DNA of 64,000 nt from Rapana venosa (Eukaryota > Mollusca > Gastropoda > Neogastropoda > Muricidae): NCBI GenBank assembly GCA_028751875.1, contig CM054158.1:4975449-5039448 (forward strand), given 5' to 3'. Of this stretch, positions 54,403-64,000 are shown in pieces; position 1 is the stretch's first letter, and every line of letters starts with the position of its first letter. Position numbers and translations under genes: made by a program. The notes under the pieces are model-generated. The model was not told where the DNA came from. It worked only from the letters and a program-made list of their open reading frames with translations, and searched no databases.

Positions 54403-54959
54403 ATGTAATATCTTCCATAGAGTGCTACTCGGAAAACATTCTGCTTATTTTCACAGATTTTTTAAAGTACGAAGAAAAGCACTGTGTAATTGTTTTGGGG
54501 ATTAAGGACATAGAGCAATACCAGGTAGTCACGAGAAAGTTGGAAATAATCATCAAATGAGGATTGCTTGTGTTCCTACAGTGTTGACTCTGCACATGCA
54601 TATTGTGGTTAGGAAGCTCGCAGACGACAAAGAACTGAAAGGGGTGTGTGTTTGCTGAATTTTAAAAAAATTCAAATCTTTCAAATTTGTGCAAAATCAC
54701 ATGAGTTTTGAGTCAGAGGCAGGTCCTTCACAAAAAAGAGGTTTAAAAAATTATTTCTGTGGATGCCTTAGTACCTGAGACATGAATACAAGAGTTATAT
54801 AGGAAAACAGAAGGAAAAGGGGCACCATTTAAGAGGGTGTATAGCCGAAAAGTGAAGACAGCTTGTCTTGTTGTGGCTGTGTGTGTGTGTGTGTGTGTGT
54901 GGAAGGAGGGAAAGTAGGTCCTGTTTGAACTCAGGCAGAGGCTTCTTAGAGAAAAGTTA
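54403..54959. other. No recognised gene
   Basis: AT-rich unclassified sequence with a short GT repeat at 54881-54901. Confidence 0.5.
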
Positions 54960-55311
54960 TATTTATTTATTTTATTCTTTTATATCGAGGATAACGGAAT
55001 TAGCACTTATGTGCTTTTTCACATCAGTCCCCGTGTGTATGCGGTTTTGTAAATTTTGTCATCTCTTCCCACCGGCGCACAATGGTCTACTTTTAAACGA
55101 AAAGTGGAACAGGATTTAACCTGTGCGCAACAATTTTTCTGGTGCTTCGCACACGGGCCTCGTTTATATTTCATCCGGAGGACTTTTGGGGGGGGAAGTG
55201 AGTCGCAACGGTGTTTTAACTCTAGGGAAAACATCCCTGAACGGGAATCGAACCCGGGTCGTCAGATTGCGAGCGCAATGTTCTAACCACTAGGATATCC
55301 CGTCCCCCCCA

Positions 55312-55312
<1 letters not shown>
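54960..55312 (-). repeat. SINE type 2, full-length, reverse
   Basis: Runs from tatcgaggataacggaat through gtgtatgcggttttgtaaat to the B-box complement ggaatcgaacccg (about 55240) and the A-box complement ctaaccactaggatatcccg. Confidence 0.92.
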
Positions 55313-55345
<33 letters not shown>

Positions 55346-55599
55346 GGTGTCCTTTCTTCTACTACGCACTCTTCAGTCATCAATTTGCCGAATATGAACT
55401 GGTATCTAAGTGTTGCAGGGGGAATGGTGTGCCCTTTTGTTGATGGTGACAGTTGTTGTTCTTGGAATATCGCACAAAATCAAAATGGCATGATGTAGCA
55501 CGATTTAATAGATATTTAAACTGTATTGTTTCATTTCCTATTGTACTGTATTTGTTGTTTCGTATTGTATGGCTTTGTATTCTGTACAACTTTCAGTCA
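55313..55599. other. No recognised gene
   Basis: A GT repeat at 55314-55342, then unclassified sequence containing a few TATTG/TGTAT motifs. Confidence 0.5.
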
Positions 55600-55862
55600 G
55601 TGCAGATTTCTTTGCATGAAAATCGGGCTGCTCTCCCTTGTGGGAGCGTGTCGCCACAAGAGCAGCGCCACCAATGGAAAAAAAACCCTGTCAGCTTGAG
55701 CATTTGTTTCCGTATTAGAGAGGCTTTTTCTACAGAATTTTGCCAGGGTCCTCTCTGTTGTTGCCGTGGGTTCTTTTGTGTGCACTAAATGTGTTACACA
55801 TGGTACCTCCTATTGGGTCTTGTCCGAAAGGGTAGCGCCCAGACCACCACTCAAGGTCTAGT
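55600..55862 (-). repeat. SINE type 3 body, reverse, partial
   Basis: cgggctgctctcccttgtgg, attttgccagggtcctctct and gcgcccagaccaccactc match the reverse complement of 57370-57660. Confidence 0.82.
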
Positions 55863-55879
55863 GGAGAGAAAAGTAAGCT

Positions 55880-56130
55880 CAGGATTAGTACACAAAAAAT
55901 AGCAGAATACAATACAACAAAACATAATACAACCAAATACAATACACCTTAGCACAACACAATCCAACACAACTCAGTGCAACACAATACCATAGAACAC
56001 AATGCAATACAACACAACACGATACAACACTGTGCAATACAATAGGATATAGCGTGACGTAATGGAATAGAATATAACAGATGCGATAACGCAATGTATG
56101 TCATAACATAATATTCTTCGATTTGGCATA
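55880..56130. repeat. Pentanucleotide-like AATAC/AACAC repeat
   Basis: aatac, aacac and aacat 5-mers. On the − strand this is the TGTAT/TGTTG type seen at 3.6-5.1 kb, but decayed. Confidence 0.8.
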
Positions 56131-56578
56131 ACACAATATATTATGTGAAGGCACGATATAGAATTACATGCCCTAAAAATGACATAATATTACGTGACTT
56201 ATATTTCAACCCCGTGTAATAATGTCACCAATAACACACATGATAATAAACGGTCCCCCCCCCCCCACTCCCACACACACACCTTCCCTCTTACGCTTTC
56301 CTTGCAAATTCATCAGATATGAACTCAGAGTGAAAGCATTATTTGTTGTTGTTGTTGTTGTTGTTGTTTATTTTTCTTTTCTCCCCCTTACAATCTTATC
56401 TAAGAGAGAGAGAGAGCAATCTCCAGGCGAGATCAAAATAGTTGTTTTGTGTGTGTATTGTGTGAGAGAGATATTAAGATAGAAGAGTGGTGGCGTGCGT
56501 GCGTGTGTGTGCGTGTGTGTGTGCGAGTGTGTGTGTGTGCGAGTGTGGTGTTTTGTGCGTGTGTGTGTGTGTGTGAGA

Positions 56579-56613
<35 letters not shown>

Positions 56614-56617
56614 GTGC

Positions 56618-56652
<35 letters not shown>

Positions 56653-57265
56653 GTGTGTGCGCCCCGCGAGTGTGTAAGTGTGTATGTGTGTGTTTGTGAG
56701 TAAGATAAAGAGAGAAGAGAGAGATAGAGAGAGAGAGAGAGTGTGTGTTGTGTGTGGGTGTGTGTATGGTGAGAAGATAAAGAGAGAGAAGTGTGTGTGT
56801 TGCGTGTGTGCATGTTTGTATGTGTGTGTGCGTGCGTGCGTATTCGGGTTGTGTGTGTGTGGTGTTGTGTTGTGTGTGTGCGCGCGCGCGCGCGCGCTAG
56901 CGCAACACATCACAAAGGAGTAAGTGTTACGTATCAGGTATTCATTATTTTCGTTCAGCATGGAGCTACTTGGGTTCTTTTTTTTATCAACAGCATTCTC
57001 TCCCCTCTCTCTCTCTCCATTTTCTAACATTGGGTTTTGCCATCGATGTTCTCTTTTCCGCTCATCTCTGTGTGGCACCTCCCCCCCCCCCCCCCCCCCC
57101 CCCCCCCACTCCACCCCCCTTCCCCACTTGTCTTGCGCTAAATACTTTCTGCTTTCCTTCTCACTTTTCCTTTCTGTTGGTGTTCATGCCAGTGTCTGCG
57201 TTTATTTATGGTCTTATTTTCAGGCGAACTTCTGTTGATGACAACACATACATACATATATAGAT
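56131..57265. repeat. GTT, GA, GT and CGCG microsatellites, poly-C
   Basis: GTT at 56344-56370; GT with GCGAG interruptions at 56447-56690; GA at 56700-56740; GT to 56880; (GC)n at 56881-56897; poly-C of about 28 at 57080-57107. The flanking stretches are unclassified. Confidence 0.88.
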
Positions 57266-57405
57266 ATGTGGATCGGTGGTCTAGAGGTAACGCGCCTGTC
57301 TAGAAAGCGAAAAGTCCGGGTCTGAAGTGTGCGGCGGTTCGTACCCCGTTTGGACCGGAAATTTTTCCCCCATCCATTAGACCATGAGTGGTGGTCTGGG
57401 CGCTA

Positions 57406-57436
<31 letters not shown>

Positions 57437-57775
57437 CGTGTGTTACACGTAATTATTCACGTAATTATTTAGCGCACGTAAAAAACCCCACGGCAACAAG
57501 AGAGTTGTCCCTGGCAAAATTCTTAGAAAAAAGCCACTCTGATAGGGAAACAAATACAGCTGCAGAAAAAAAAAAAAAAAAGGGTGAAAGGGTGGCGCAG
57601 CGCTAAGTGGCGACGCGTTCTCCCGCTCTCCCCGGGGAGAGCAGCCCGAATTTCACGGAGAGAAATCTGCCATGACTTAAAGTGGTATGAAATAAAATCT
57701 GAGCGCTTTGATTTGTTGCTTTACAAGATTCAAACGGGTATATAAATTCCATACATTAATTATTATTATTATTAT
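57266..57775 (+). repeat. SINE type 3, full-length, tRNA-derived with LINE-like tail
   Basis: The head gatcggtggtctagaggtaa carries an A box at 57277-57291, and ggttcgtaccc at 57336-57346 is a near-consensus B box. Then come ctttcggatgagacg, aaaccgaggtcccgtgtg, an internal body with a 17-A run, and the tail gcgctttgatttgttgc ... tatataaattcc with ATT repeats. Confidence 0.9.
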
Positions 57776-58013
57776 ATTTTAGATATACATACATACATAT
57801 ATACATACATACATACATATATAGATATACATACATACATACACACATACATACACACATACATACACAAAACAAACATACATACACACACATACATACA
57901 TACGTACGTACGTACGTCCATACATACATACATACATACATACATACATACATACATACACACATACACACATGTGTGTGTAAGGGTGGAGAGAGAGAGA
58001 GAGAGAGAGAGAG

Positions 58014-58057
<44 letters not shown>

Positions 58058-58064
58058 AAACAGA

Positions 58065-58095
<31 letters not shown>

Positions 58096-58099
58096 CACA

Positions 58100-58132
<33 letters not shown>

Positions 58133-58226
58133 GAGGGAGACAGAGACAAACAGATATACATACAGACAGATAGGCGCACCAAGACACAGATACATATACA
58201 TATATTCACACACACGCACGCACACA

Positions 58227-58276
<50 letters not shown>

Positions 58277-58290
58277 CGCAGCCCCGAGCT
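57776..58290. repeat. (ACAT)n, (GA)n, (GACA)n and (CA)n microsatellites
   Basis: Tetranucleotides at 57780-57970, GA at 57988-58047, CA at 58066-58100, GACA at 58100-58170, CA at 58205-58272. Confidence 0.93.
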
Positions 58291-58685
58291 GACCCTTGTG
58301 GTCGGCGCGGCTATAAACACACAAGATTGGATTGGACATCATGGAGAGAGGGGGAAGAGGACGTCATGTCGTTACTCAATATTACACAGCATTGCTGACA
58401 ATGCTACAACAATGACACAACAAGGATATCAATCAACAACAAATCACAACAAACAAACACCCATTTCCACCCCCGAAAAAAAAAACCCAAAACCCAACCA
58501 TACCAAAACATGTTTTTGTATGTAACAACTTTGTCGACACCCCCATGAAAAGCCATAGCGATCAAGGCCATTGATAACCAACAGCCACATAAATAAAACC
58601 CAAACAAATCAACCCCCCCACTCCCCCTCCCCGCTCCGCCCCCCCCCCCCCCCCCACCTATCCATCCAACCAAAAAGAAAACCTA
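58291..58685. other. No recognised gene
   Basis: Unclassified sequence ending in poly-C at 58638-58656. Confidence 0.5.
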
Positions 58686-59174
58686 CTACACCCCACACAC
58701 ATGCACGCGCGCGCGCACACAAAGCACAAACACACATGCACGCACGCACGCGCGCGCGCGCGCACGCACACACAAACATGCACGCGCGCGCGCCACACAA
58801 ACATGCACGCACGCACGCACAACACACACACACTGCGCACGCACGCGGGGCGAGCCCCACAAAAGAACACCCCAAGCCCCCCCCACACACCCCACACAAA
58901 AACAAACACACCCCAAATCATCCCCCCCCCCCCCCTCCCCCCCCCCCCCCCCCCCCCCCACCACACACCTCACAAACGCCACACCTAGACAATCAACCGC
59001 CATAAATGACAGGGAAAACCCTGATGTCATAGGGGAAGTCACGTAGGGGGGGAAGTTTCTGACTGCGCGTCGCGTGCGCATGCGTATCAGGGCAACAGCC
59101 CGCCAAACCGATATTATTTTGTTTTCCCCTTAAAATCCTTTTTGAACTGTTTGCTGAGAACAAAGCGGGGAAAA

Positions 59175-59209
<35 letters not shown>

Positions 59210-59250
59210 AAAGGGGGGGGGGGTGGATAGGGGGGGGGGGGGAATGACTG
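58686..59250. repeat. CA/CGCG repeats, poly-C and poly-G blocks
   Basis: CACG alternations at 58695-58850; C runs at 58920-58960; G runs at 59166-59240. 58981-59160 between them is unclassified. Confidence 0.9.
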
Positions 59251-59895
59251 AATAAGGGTGAAAAAGTTTTTGAATGACATTTTCGTGTTAACAGCTCTAG
59301 CGACCTACTTCTCAGAGCGTGACAGTCTGTATCAGTGCATCAATATCATGATATGTGGACAGCCCAAAAAAAAAACCCGCAACAGCACAAGACTTTTTTA
59401 AAAAACCAAAAGAGGGGTTTCTTTATTATTATGCTTTAAACTACGCATACTGATGCACACAAACACACATACAGACCACAGACTTACAAGCAGACAGACA
59501 TTGACAAAGACACAGACACGGGCATACAGACAGACAGACAGACAGACACAACGACAGACACACACACAAAACCATACACACACACCAACACGGAGAAAGA
59601 GAGAGAGAGAAAAGGGGAGAGAGAGAGGAGAGAAGAACAACAGACAACAGAAAACAGCCAGTCAGCGAGAGAGACAGAGAAAACAAGAAAGACGGGGAGA
59701 GACAGACAGAACACGGGGCACAGAGAGAGACAAGACAAGAAAAACAGACAACAGACAAAACAGACAGAGACCGAGGAGAAGAGAAGGAGCCGCGGGAAAG
59801 GCCCAAAACAAAAGCCCAACAGACAGAGAATTAAATCTGCACAGGGATAAGAAACCGAAAAGCCGTGATTACACAGAATCCTTTTTGGGAGCTGA
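59251..59895. repeat. Unclassified stretch then (GACA)n/(GA)n
   Basis: 59251-59450 has no recognised feature; 59450-59780 is GACA/CAGA/GAGA repeat. Confidence 0.75.
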
Positions 59896-60545
59896 AATTA
59901 CCAAAAGCTGATGTGTGTGTGCGTGGTGTTGTGTGTGTGTGGTGTGTGGTTTTGGGGTGTGTGTGAGTTGTGTGTGTGTGTGTGTGGTGTTTGTGGTGTG
60001 TGTGTGTGCAAAGTCAAATCAAAGTCAAAGTCAAACTTTTTTTTTTCAAGGGTAGTTTGAATAAGCATGAAATTTCTTTTTTTTGTGTGTTTGGGGTGTG
60101 TGGGTGTGTTTTGTGTGTGTGGTGTGTGTGTGGGGTGTGTTTGTTGTGTTGTGTGTGTGTGTGTGTGTTGGGGTGTGTGTGTTGTTGTAAGTAAGTAAAA
60201 AGTAAAAAAGCCCCTTTAAATTTTTAACGTTTTTTTTCCCCCTTAAAAGGATCCCAGAGGCCCTAAAATAGGAGACTAAATGAAAGAGATGGTAAAGATA
60301 GATAGAAGGTCTACCTGTTGGTGCGGCGAGTTTTGGGTTGTGTGGGTGTGGGGTGTGTGGGGTGTGTGTGTGGGGTTTGGTGGGGGGTGTGGGTTTTTCC
60401 ATAAAGAAAAAAAAGGGGAAATACACAATTCTTAACAAAAAACAGATCAAGAAAAACATTTTTTTAAATGTTGTGTGTAGGGGTTATGTGGGTGTGTGTG
60501 TGTGTGTGGTTGTGTGTGTTTTTTTGGGGTGTGGAGGACGGGGGT
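59896..60545. repeat. GT-rich tracts around a degraded SINE-type tail
   Basis: GT repeats at 59909-60010, 60087-60185 and 60330-60525. Positions 60013-60060 (gtcaaagtcaaactttt) resemble the tail repeat at 42530. Confidence 0.8.
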
Positions 60546-61140
<595 letters not shown>

Positions 61141-61934
61141 GGGAAGCTAAAAGGGCCCCTAACAAGCCACCTGCCCTAATGTGAAATGCATGGCAGGGGG
61201 GGGTTGGCCATCCCCCCGCCAAAAACCCTCAGGCCCTTTTAAAACACCCCGACTGTGGGAACCTGTGGGCTCAAAAAAAAGCGGCTGCTGCACACAGTGG
61301 TCTGTCTCCCCGGCCTGGAGCCCCACAGCACCACCCTTTCCCCACCTTTACAACCCACACGCCCCGCGTGCCGCACCACACAAAACAAAACACACACGGC
61401 GCGCGCGCGCGCGCACGTATCTGTACCCTGAAAAATAAAATTATTCACCCCCTATCTCTCTGCCTCTCTCTCTTCTCTTCTGCCTGTCTGTCTGTCTGCC
61501 CTTCTCTCCCTCTCCACACAACACACCACAACAACACACACAACACCACACACACACACACAACACACACACACAACACACCCCACACACACACCCACAA
61601 ACAGATACAGACACAGAGATACACACACACAGTCGTCAAATACACTTTGAGTAAAACAATTTAAAAAATCGAAACAACAAAAAACCCAACCACACAACAC
61701 ACACAAAACACACACACACCACACACCCACCACAAAACACACACACACACGGGCGCGCGGCGCACACACACACCCACACAACACGAAAACACCACGCACA
61801 CACACAAAAACCCGCAACCAAACCCCCACAAACAGATAACCACACACACACACACACACACCACACACCCCACCCCCACCCCCCACCCCCGACACACACT
61901 CCCCCCCCCCCACACACACACACGCACACAAAAG

Positions 61935-61978
<44 letters not shown>

Positions 61979-61989
61979 ACAACACACAC
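61141..61989. repeat. Short unclassified stretch then CA-rich repeats
   Basis: 61141-61380 is unclassified. A (GC)n run at 61398-61412 is followed by agtatctgtaccctgaaa-like text (also at 62300), CT repeats, and CA with CCCA interruptions to 61985. Confidence 0.8.
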
Positions 61990-62185
61990 AAAGTTCTTCG
62001 GATGAGACTATAAAACCGACGTCCTGTGGACACACAGAACATCTTGCGCACACGTTAAATCCTGTTCCGCTTTGGAACAGATGACAAAATCAGAAAACTG
62101 CATACACATGGCGTTTGGATGTAAAAAAAAACCCACACCCACATGAATTCTTATTCCATTAACCTCGATATGAAAAATTAAATAA
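61990..62185 (+). repeat. SINE type 2, truncated
   Basis: gttcttcggatgagactat, then agaacatcttgcgcacacgt, ctgcatacacatggcg and ttattccattaacctcgata. An internal deletion removes the cattgtgtgccggtg part. Confidence 0.82.
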
Positions 62186-62210
62186 ACAGCACCCCTCTCT
62201 CTCTCTCTCC

Positions 62211-62245
<35 letters not shown>

Positions 62246-62434
62246 CTTCCATCTCTCTCCCTCTCTCTCTCTCTCCTCTTTCAAGTATGTGAATGCGTAT
62301 CTGTAACCCTTGAAAAATAAAGATTATTCATCCCCTATCTCTCTGTCTCTCTCACACACACACATACCTACATACATACATATCTATCTATCTATCTAAC
62401 TATCTATCTATCTGCATATATATATATATATATA

Positions 62435-62487
<53 letters not shown>

Positions 62488-62641
62488 TATAATATAAATA
62501 GTTGTCTTCATAAAAACTCACACTTCTGCCAGGCCCCATTCCCTCCAGGTAAAATAATAAAACAGTAATAAAAACACAACTAACTGTGTTCAGCGTCGTT
62601 TGCTTTTTAATCATTCCGGTGAAAATTTGCTGCAATGATTA
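62186..62641. repeat. (CT)n, (CA)n, (ATCT)n and (AT)n microsatellites
   Basis: CT at 62193-62280, (tcta) at 62382-62412, AT at 62416-62500; a short unclassified piece to 62641. Confidence 0.9.
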
Positions 62642-62723
62642 AAAAAGAGATGGAGCTGAACGCAGTTGTGTTTTTATTAATACATATATATATGTGTGTG
62701 TGTGTGTGCGCGCGCGTGTGTCA

Positions 62724-62784
<61 letters not shown>

Positions 62785-62854
62785 CGGAAGGCAGGAGACA
62801 GATAGACAAAGACTCATTCATGATCAGGAAACTTTTTACAATCAAAACCAGAAA

Positions 62855-63230
62855 CAAAAGCCGTCATAGCACAGTGGTTAGGGCCTTGGGTTACGGAATG
62901 GAAGGTCGCGGGTTCGAATCCCATAAGAGTCATTGGGATTTTTCGGACTCCGGTCGGCTCCTACCCAGAGTGAGTGTGCTGTGGGCTCAGTGGGAAGACT
63001 GGGATCACACAGTCGACCTTCATTCATCCACTGTACGGATGCGATTTTAAGTGTTACTCGCATTACCTGACCAACACTGCAGGTGTCTGTATCTCTCGGG
63101 CCCGGTTGACGCTGGGATATATTATAATTGTAAGCGTAGAGTACAAGCATGTCGAGTCTCAAAGCACATGCACTTCTACAGCAGCATCATTACGTCATCC
63201 TAATTATCATTGATCATCATGCAATAAAAA
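62855..63230 (+). repeat. SINE type 4, tRNA-derived
   Basis: A box tagcacagtggtta at 62867-62880 and perfect B box ggttcgaatcc at 62911-62921, then ttcggactccggtcggctcc and a body ending in an A-rich stretch near 63230. It lacks the shared cttcggatgagac domain of types 2 and 3. Confidence 0.82.
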
Positions 63231-63599
63231 AAAATTGCATCTGATTCGGTGGCTCTGGTTGCTCTTGTCTCATGGTGACCTCAGATTCGGTTTACCCTTA
63301 CACTTCTGTGCCTGTGGCGAGTTTGTGTCGGGGCCTTTGGGGTTGGAGGTTCGCGAGGGACGGTCATTGGAGGGACGTTGTGGTGGATGCCACCTCGGGT
63401 GGGCAACTCATTCAGTCTGGCTCCGCGACTTAGCTAATACTGTCGCTAGTAGGGGGCTTAGTAGGCCACTTAGTAGGTCCTGTGTATGTTAGCTCAGAAC
63501 AGTAACAAATGAACGCCACCAAAGTGACCCAGCAGCAGTGCAGGGCCCCTCTGGCTGGTGGTGCCACGGCAGCCTGATATTGATGAGCTCCCTGTGGAC
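63231..63599. other. Unclassified part of the inverted repeat
   Basis: Balanced composition (for example tgcctgtggcgagtttgtgt) and present in reverse at 47436-47790. No gene or repeat family is recognised. Confidence 0.5.
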
Positions 63600-63850
63600 T
63601 TGACGGATGAGACTATAAACCGAGGCCCCGTGTGCGAACGCATGCAGAACATCTTGGCACACGTTAAATCCTGTTCCCCTTTTCGAAAGAGTAGGCCATT
63701 GTGTGCCGGTGGGAACAGATGACAAAATTTACAAAACCGCATACACACGGGGACTAGATGTACAAAAAAAGCACCTGAGTGCTTATTCCATTAGCCTCGA
63801 TATAAAATAATAAATAAATAATAAATAAATAAAATAAAATAAATGATTCT
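63600..63850 (+). repeat. SINE type 2, headless
   Basis: ggatgagactataaaccgag, cattgtgtgccggtgggaac and ttattccattagcctcgata with AAAT repeats. Confidence 0.88.
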
Positions 63851-64000
63851 GGATATGGCTGTGGCGGGCAGATTGAAATGAAATGAGCAGGTGGGAACAG
63901 CAGGACGGAAGATGAGACAGCGAAAAAGAAAAGTGAACAAAAAAAGATACTATGCAACAAGAACTATAACAACTGTATTTAAATGAAAAACTGTTAAAAC

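Larger units (their letters stand above)
62642..64000. repeat. Long inverted repeat, right arm, running off the window
   Basis: Reverse complement of 47043-48379. The match starts at aagagatggagctgaacgca and is still present at the last base of the window, so the true length is unknown. Confidence 0.9.

Noticed and set aside
54300..54560. Open frame of 86 residues on the + strand
   Set aside because: Its first third lies in the SINE type 1 body, there is no splice support and composition is AT-rich.

Overview
The window is eukaryotic and repeat-dominated. It holds spliced exons with GT-AG borders, tRNA-derived SINEs, several LINE families and very dense microsatellites. The repeats and the exon-intron layout suggest a lophotrochozoan, most likely a marine gastropod mollusc. 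That placement is inference; nothing here names a species. There are no bacterial operons, CRISPR arrays or complete single-exon genes.

The one host gene I recognise is on the + strand and starts upstream of the window. Three clean phase-0 exons (58-204, 1003-1149, 2546-2671) encode consecutive parts of a kinesin-3 family protein, probably KIF28/KLP-6-like. They are followed by two tandem, homologous versions of the next exon (3563-3625 and 4005-4067). Further probable exons lie at 12561-12639 and 14632-14773, each with one frame problem. Much weaker candidates are at 18027-18250 and 18995-19036, the latter a basic peptide with a stop. The introns are swollen by repeats: a GGAGT minisatellite, TATTG-type pentanucleotide arrays, a 5.6 kb insertion rich in LINE sequence, and a 66-bp minisatellite made from this gene's own 3' splice site and exon start.

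From 19.5 to 28 kb lie two sets of inverted repeats and a second copy (21483-27114) of the 5,632-bp segment at 5111-10742, identical everywhere I compared it. Both copies stop at the 3' end of an RTE-like LINE, and a third, diverged copy of that LINE stops at the same point (46603). At 28-29.2 kb is a tract almost free of G on the + strand. From 31.2 to 38.1 kb are two minus-strand LINE remnants, and from 42.8 to 46.6 kb the third RTE-like LINE. Roughly 33-45.6 kb has inflated homopolymers and shredded frames, as in poorly polished sequence.

A 500-N gap sits at 48380-48879. The sequence just left of it (47043-48379) reappears in reverse at 62642-64000, differing mostly by 1-base indels. The remainder is SINEs of four types, a CR1/jockey-like LINE 3' end, a small array of nuclear-receptor-like DR1 motifs (53.4-53.9 kb), and long CA, GA, poly-C and poly-G blocks.

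The repeats interact. The CR1-like LINE and two SINE types share one 3' tail, which suggests the LINE mobilised the SINEs. Two SINE types also share a central domain. Several signals are probably assembly effects, and these are separated from biological readings in the findings.
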